A DNA stretch of 64,000 nt, taken from Alistipes sp. Lineage in GTDB: Bacteria; Bacteroidota; Bacteroidia; Bacteroidales; Rikenellaceae. The stretch lies in assembly GCA_017436185.1 (NCBI GenBank), contig JAFSDP010000014.1, forward strand, positions 1-64,000. The letters are read 5' to 3'. The notes beneath the pieces are model-generated. The model saw nothing but the letters and a program-made list of their open reading frames with translations. It ran no database searches and was not told where the DNA came from. Each line of letters starts with the position of its first letter. Within the stretch, counting starts at the first letter, position 1. The position numbers and the translations under genes were made by a program. Shown piece by piece: positions 59,698 through 64,000 of the stretch.

Positions 59698-61155
59698 TTA
59701 ATTTTCCAAGCCGAAGGCTTTGCGTAACTCCTCACGGTCGTCGAAGTGGTGTTTCTCGGCGCCGATGATTTGGTAGGTCTCGTGACCCTTGCCTGCCACC
59801 AAGACCACATCGCCTCGGTGGGCCATCATAGCGGCGGTACGAATGGCCTGTCGGCGGTCGGTGATGCGTAGGTAGCGGGCCGATGAGTCGAGCGACGAGG
59901 TCATCTCATCGAGGATGGCTTCGGGGTCCTCCGAGCGGGGGTTGTCGGCCGTGAAGATGGCCGTAGTGGCGTGGTTGAGGGCGATTTGGGCCATCTTGGG
60001 ACGCTTTGTACGGTCACGGTCACCACCACATCCGCAGACCACGATCAGTTGGCTCGAGGGGCTGCGCACCTCGTCGATGGTGGTGAGCACATTCTCCAAC
60101 GCATCGGGCGTGTGGGCATAATCGACCACTCCCAGGCGGCCATCCTCGGCACGCACCGCCTCGAAACGACCACTCACGGGGCAGAGCGAACTGAGGGCTG
60201 TCATCACTTCGGCCTGCTCAAATCCCAGCTCCCGAGCGGCAGCATAGACCACCAAGAGGTTGTAGGCGTTGAACCGACCCGTCAGGGGGCTCCACAGCTC
60301 TTGTCCGTCGAGGTGGAGCATCATTCCGTCGAGGTGCATCTCCATCAGTCGGCAACGGTAGTCGGCCATCGCACGCAGCGAGTAGGTCCGCACCCGAGCC
60401 TTCGTATTTTGGGTCATCACCAAACCGTTGCGGTCGTCCATATTGACCAGCGCAAAGGCATCTTTCGACAAGCCGTCAAAGAGTTTTTTCTTGGCGTTCA
60501 GGTAGTTGGCAAAGGTAAGGTGGTAATCCAGATGGTCGTGCGTGAGGTTCGAGAACAGCGCACCTGCAAAGTGCAGGGCGTGGGTGCGGTGCTGCTCGAT
60601 GGCGTGCGACGAACACTCCATAAAGCAGTAGTCGCAACCGCTATCGACCATTTGGCGCATCATTCGATTCAGGCGAATCGAGTCGGGGGTGGTATGGGTC
60701 GAGGGAATCTCCTCGTCGCCCACCTTATAGACCACCGTCGAGATCAAACCCGCCCGAAAGCCCATCTGCTGCACCAATTCGTAGAGCAGCGTGGCGGTTG
60801 TCGTCTTGCCGTTCGTGCCCGTGACACCCACCAACTTCAGCTCCCGACTCGGGTAGTCGTAGAAGGCGGCGGCCATCTCGGCCATCGTCAGGTTGCTGTC
60901 CTCCACCACCACATAGGTAACGTGGGGGTTCAACTCCTCGGGCAACTCCTGACACACCACCGCAGCGGCACCACGCTCCTCGGCCATCCGAATGAAGCGA
61001 TGACCATCGACCTGCGTACCTCGGACGGCAAAGAAGCAGTCACCCTCCTCAACGGCGCGGGAGTCGTACTTCAGGCCGCCAATCGAGACGCTGTGCAACC
61101 CCACCACCTGTTTGGTGGCACTCTTGGCGAGCAGTTGTTTGAGTTGTTTCATCAT
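59698..61155 (-). CDS. murE: UDP-N-acetylmuramoyl-L-alanyl-D-glutamate--2,6-diaminopimelate ligase
   Basis: This 485-residue enzyme has the ATP-binding GVTGTNGKTTT and the DNPRSED motif that marks diaminopimelate rather than lysine specificity. The start MMKQLKQLLA at 61155 has a second Met next to it. It is 21 bases downstream of ftsI. Confidence 0.95.
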   Translation of the reverse strand: MMKQLKQLLAKSATKQVVGLHSVSIGGLKYDSRAVEEGDCFFAVRGTQVDGHRFIRMAEERGAAAVVCQELPEELNPHVTYVVVEDSNLTMAEMAAAFYDYPSRELKLVGVTGTNGKTTTATLLYELVQQMGFRAGLISTVVYKVGDEEIPSTHTTPDSIRLNRMMRQMVDSGCDYCFMECSSHAIEQHRTHALHFAGALFSNLTHDHLDYHLTFANYLNAKKKLFDGLSKDAFALVNMDDRNGLVMTQNTKARVRTYSLRAMADYRCRLMEMHLDGMMLHLDGQELWSPLTGRFNAYNLLVVYAAARELGFEQAEVMTALSSLCPVSGRFEAVRAEDGRLGVVDYAHTPDALENVLTTIDEVRSPSSQLIVVCGCGGDRDRTKRPKMAQIALNHATTAIFTADNPRSEDPEAILDEMTSSLDSSARYLRITDRRQAIRTAAMMAHRGDVVLVAGKGHETYQIIGAEKHHFDDREELRKAFGLEN

Positions 61156-61176
61156 ATTTTGTTTCTTCTTCGTTTT

Positions 61177-63450
61177 TTAGCGTTTTAGTTGGATGCGAAC
61201 GACCTCGTCGGGGCGCAATGTCGCACCCGGCTGGGGGCTTTGGGTCACCACACGGCCACTCCCTTCGACCTGCACCTTCACACCGCAGCGTTCGGTCAAA
61301 AAGAGGGCATCACGCAACCCCATACCCCGCACATCGGGCATCGTTCGGGGGGTCGGTGTGGTGGTTTGGTAGGTTGTCCCACCCAGGCTGTCCGTTGTAA
61401 TCGTACCCCAGCCGTTGCGCTCGGGACGCTCCACACGGGGCAGCAGCTCATCGGCCACCTCGTGCACTCGTTCGAGATTGCCCCCCTTGAAGTGGCGGGG
61501 ACGGTGCTCCTCGGTCGAAGTGAGGGTCGGGGCCAAATCACGTTCGTGGGCGTAGAGGTAATCGACCAATCGCTCCACCACCGGGCCTGCCAACGAGGCT
61601 CCGTAGTAGTGTTTGCCTCGCTGCTGGTGGGTTTGAATCGAGGTCAAGACCGTATAGCGGGGGTTGTCGGCGGGGAAGTAGGCCACCATCGTACCGAGGT
61701 AGTGTCCCGCACCGCCGTAGGTCACCTGGGCCGTACCCGTCTTGGCTGCCACACGCACACGGGTGGTGTCGCTGAAGAAGTCGGCTGCCGTACCCGTCTT
61801 GGCCACCTCCTCCAAACACTCCCGCACGATGGACAACGCACGGGGCGAACAGATCGTATCACGCAACACCCGCACGGGGAACTCCTCGACCTCCCGACCA
61901 TCTCGCCTTGCCTCCAAGACCAGACGTGGGGCAACCATTCGTCCGCCGTTGGCAATGGCGTTGTAGAGGGTCAAGAGTTTGATGGGGGTCATCAGCACAC
62001 GGTAGCCGTAGGACATCTTCACGAGCATCACCCCCGGGTCGGGTACCCGCCAATCGTGGGTCACCTTCGGACGTTTCTCGCCCAACGCCTCCAAACCCAC
62101 CGTTTCGCCCAATCCGAGGCGGTTGTGGTAGTAGTCCGAGAGTTGCTGTTTCTTGCCTGTGCGGCCGTAGTACTCCCAGAAGGCACGGGCAAAATAGACA
62201 TTCGACGAACCCGCCACTGCACGCTTCAGGGCAATCTCGTGGTCGCCGTAGTGCGAGTCACGAATCTTCTTGGCGGGACCGATATCGACATACTCACCGT
62301 TGTTGGTCTGGAAGGTCTGATCGGGCGACATCCCCACATCGTCCAAGAGGGCCAGCACGGTGGCCAATTTGAAGGTCGAGCCCGGCTCCATCGCATACTC
62401 CAGGGCGTAGTTTTCACGCTCGGTGTAGGGTTTTCCCTCGCCCGAACGCCCCAGGTTGGCCATCGCCAAAATATCGCCCGTCCGCACATCCATCACCAGC
62501 GTGGTGCCCCACGTGGCATTTTCGGTTTCGAGTTGGGCACGCAACGCCTTATCGGCCACATCCTGGATGTTCAAATCGAGCGTCGTAATCAAATCGGCCC
62601 CATTGACCACCTCCCGATAGGCCGAATCCAACACACGGGTCGAGAAGCCTCGGGCAATGCGCTGGCGCACCTCGAAGCCCCGCTCGCCATTCAGCAGCGG
62701 TGCATAGAGCGAGTCGAGTCCGTAGCCTCGGTCGTTGAGCGGGTTGATGCGTCCGACGATACGACGAGCCAGGTCGCCCTGCGGGTAGATGCGGCGATCC
62801 TGCTTGTCGAGGCGGTAGGTCATACCGAGGTTGTAGTTCAAAATCGGGTAGCGACGCAGCTGCTCCCACTCCGAGTAATCTACATCACGCGGAAAGAGGG
62901 GGACAGGTCGGTGGGCACGAATCGTATCGATGACGGTCACCGTATCGGCACCGAAGCCCATGGCCAGGTAGAACATCAAGGGCAGTACCCCCTGCTCATC
63001 CCGATAGATGACCGTGCGACGCTCGACCAACGAGTCGAAGTGCGAACGGGCATAGCGCAGGCGGTTATTCAGGCGGTTGTAGTACTCGGCCGAGGAGCGG
63101 TCGCCAAAGTAGGCGGCAAGGAGTTTCGACAGGGAGTCGGCCTGCTTCTGAAAGCGCAGCGTATCCAAAAAGCCCTCCGAGTCGAAGTCCAAGAGGGGTT
63201 GGTAGCGGAAAATCGAGATGGCCAGCGGCTCATCGTCACGCGAGAAGATGCCGCCTCGCTGCGGCTCGATGGTGCCACGCAGGAAGATGCGGGGAGAGAG
63301 ACGCTCGGCATTGTAGCGGGTCTCCTCGCTGAAGAACTGCACCCAGGCCAAACGCACCAAGATGACCGCCACCACCACGATGAAGAAGAGGTAGAGCAGT
63401 CGCACACGCAGCAGGATGTCGCTTTTAATCTCTGAAGGCTCCTTCTGCAT
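61177..63450 (-). CDS. ftsI: Septal penicillin-binding protein FtsI with C-terminal PASTA domain
   Basis: This protein of 757 residues has a membrane anchor (about 15-35), a dimerisation domain and a transpeptidase domain with SxxK (STFK), SSN and KTGTAQV. One PASTA domain follows at the end (about 690-757). It crosslinks septal peptidoglycan with FtsW. It starts three bases after the ftsL-like gene. Confidence 0.93.
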   Translation of the reverse strand: MQKEPSEIKSDILLRVRLLYLFFIVVVAVILVRLAWVQFFSEETRYNAERLSPRIFLRGTIEPQRGGIFSRDDEPLAISIFRYQPLLDFDSEGFLDTLRFQKQADSLSKLLAAYFGDRSSAEYYNRLNNRLRYARSHFDSLVERRTVIYRDEQGVLPLMFYLAMGFGADTVTVIDTIRAHRPVPLFPRDVDYSEWEQLRRYPILNYNLGMTYRLDKQDRRIYPQGDLARRIVGRINPLNDRGYGLDSLYAPLLNGERGFEVRQRIARGFSTRVLDSAYREVVNGADLITTLDLNIQDVADKALRAQLETENATWGTTLVMDVRTGDILAMANLGRSGEGKPYTERENYALEYAMEPGSTFKLATVLALLDDVGMSPDQTFQTNNGEYVDIGPAKKIRDSHYGDHEIALKRAVAGSSNVYFARAFWEYYGRTGKKQQLSDYYHNRLGLGETVGLEALGEKRPKVTHDWRVPDPGVMLVKMSYGYRVLMTPIKLLTLYNAIANGGRMVAPRLVLEARRDGREVEEFPVRVLRDTICSPRALSIVRECLEEVAKTGTAADFFSDTTRVRVAAKTGTAQVTYGGAGHYLGTMVAYFPADNPRYTVLTSIQTHQQRGKHYYGASLAGPVVERLVDYLYAHERDLAPTLTSTEEHRPRHFKGGNLERVHEVADELLPRVERPERNGWGTITTDSLGGTTYQTTTPTPRTMPDVRGMGLRDALFLTERCGVKVQVEGSGRVVTQSPQPGATLRPDEVVRIQLKR

Positions 63451-63453
63451 CGG

Positions 63454-63972
63454 TTAGGGAATTTTGGGGTTGGGGTGTTCGGGATCTTTCAGCCCCAAGC
63501 CTCGACGAGCAATCTCTTCGACAACGGCCGAGTGGGTCGAGATGCGGTAGCGTTGCTCCTCGAGGCGCACCGAACGCTCACGCAGGCGTTGCACCTCCCG
63601 CTCCAGACGGGAGTAGCGCATATCGAGGTGCAGCGACCAGAAGACCACCACAATGTTCAGGAAGAACATCACGGCAATGGTCACTAAGTAGGGGTAGTAG
63701 CGGGTGGCACGCTCGGTCACGAGCACCGTACCCGACAAGAGACGAAAGAAGGGGTGGGCACGACGCTTGGCACGGCGACGCTCCTCCTCCTCTTCCAGGG
63801 TGCGGGCCTCGGCTTCGGCCGCCTCGTCGGCGGCTATATCCTCGTCGGCCTCGCCACGCTGCACACGCAACACCTCACGGCGCACACGACGGCGGAAGCG
63901 TTCCTCCTCTTCGCGGGTACGCTCCTCGTCGGCACGTTCGGGGTGAAAATCCAAATCGTCGATGTTGCTCAT
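63454..63972 (-). CDS. FtsL-like division protein
   Basis: This 172-residue bitopic protein has a long cytoplasmic region rich in Glu/Arg (about 1-90), one membrane helix (about 95-115) and a periplasmic coiled coil (about 118-165). Position and topology fit FtsL, although the sequence is poorly conserved, as usual. The cytoplasmic tail is long. The rsmH and mraZ genes expected upstream would be outside the window. Confidence 0.82.
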   Translation of the reverse strand: MSNIDDLDFHPERADEERTREEEERFRRRVRREVLRVQRGEADEDIAADEAAEAEARTLEEEEERRRAKRRAHPFFRLLSGTVLVTERATRYYPYLVTIAVMFFLNIVVVFWSLHLDMRYSRLEREVQRLRERSVRLEEQRYRISTHSAVVEEIARRGLGLKDPEHPNPKIP

Positions 63973-64000
63973 TTTTTACAGCGTGTTATATACTGCTAAT

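Noticed and set aside
61189..63435. Long open frame (748 codons) on the plus strand opposite ftsI
   Set aside because: ftsI on the minus strand has all PBP motifs. The opposite frame is open because of the GC-rich third positions and has no recognisable domain.

Overview
The window reads as a chromosomal segment of a Bacteroidales bacterium. It is GC-rich for that order and looks most like Alistipes/Rikenellaceae. This rests on gene content (DUF4271 next to a uroporphyrinogen-III synthase-like gene, the NagB/PIG-L fusion, the rSAM/lipoprotein pair, a FucP-type permease) and on many promoters of the Bacteroidetes type, TAnnTTTG at -7. The genus is an inference. No phage, insertion sequence, CRISPR array or rRNA was seen.

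Layout. 1-0.6 kb: 3' end of an unrecognised protein. 0.8-9.8 kb: housekeeping genes (NagB/PIG-L fusion, SprT-like protein, tRNA-Leu(TAG), FAD oxidoreductase, periplasmic thioredoxin, rlmN, tonB, hflX, upp). 9.8-12.7 kb: an LTA-synthase-like membrane sulfatase-fold enzyme and a hemerythrin-LuxR fusion regulator. 12.7-14.9 kb: a compact operon of two paralogous lipoproteins and a radical SAM/SPASM enzyme, the best candidate for a poorly understood system. 15.4-24.9 kb: a long plus-strand operon (LysE-type exporter, cmk, ispH, S41 protease, orphan histidine kinase, DUF4271, hemD-like, rnpA, yidD, comEC). 24.9-28.7 kb: methyltransferase, BrkB, DUF2520, KdsC-like phosphatase. 28.7-34.8 kb: minus-strand operon tgt-lptF/G-PASTA-rluA-ygiQ. 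35-39.8 kb: three copies of a structured repeat surrounding a lipoprotein, a glycosyltransferase, a sigma factor, rsmG and an iron alcohol dehydrogenase. 39.8-45.4 kb: dnaX, tyrS, folB, an NSS transporter and a YbjN-like protein. 45.5-46.5 kb: a TIR-domain protein. 46.6-49.5 kb: lnt-folC on the minus strand. 49.7-54.8 kb: two UroD-family proteins, a YbaK deacylase, a FucP-like permease and a lipoprotein, with short repeats around them. 55-64 kb: tRNA-Leu(GAG), an Hsp15-like protein, then the first half of the division/cell-wall cluster (ftsW, murD, mraY, murE, ftsI, ftsL) on the minus strand.

Main observations. (1) A dispersed element of about 190-210 bp occurs at 34.9, 35.9 and 39.7 kb. It has nested hairpins with compensatory base changes, a strong bidirectional terminator, and a promoter box 6-9 bases before the next start codon, so it behaves as an insulator-plus-promoter module. 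(2) The rSAM/lipoprotein operon has two tandem lipoproteins and shares a 33-base upstream motif with a distant lipoprotein gene at 54.2 kb. (3) dnaX carries an in-frame A10G slippery run with stops in both other frames, which predicts a tau/gamma pair. (4) Two familiar enzymes lack expected residues: NagB (two catalytic positions are Gln) and Tgt (three zinc Cys replaced). (5) Other points are a TIR/coiled-coil protein, an orphan kinase, a possible short RNA at 5.4 kb, and a division cluster that stops after ftsW.
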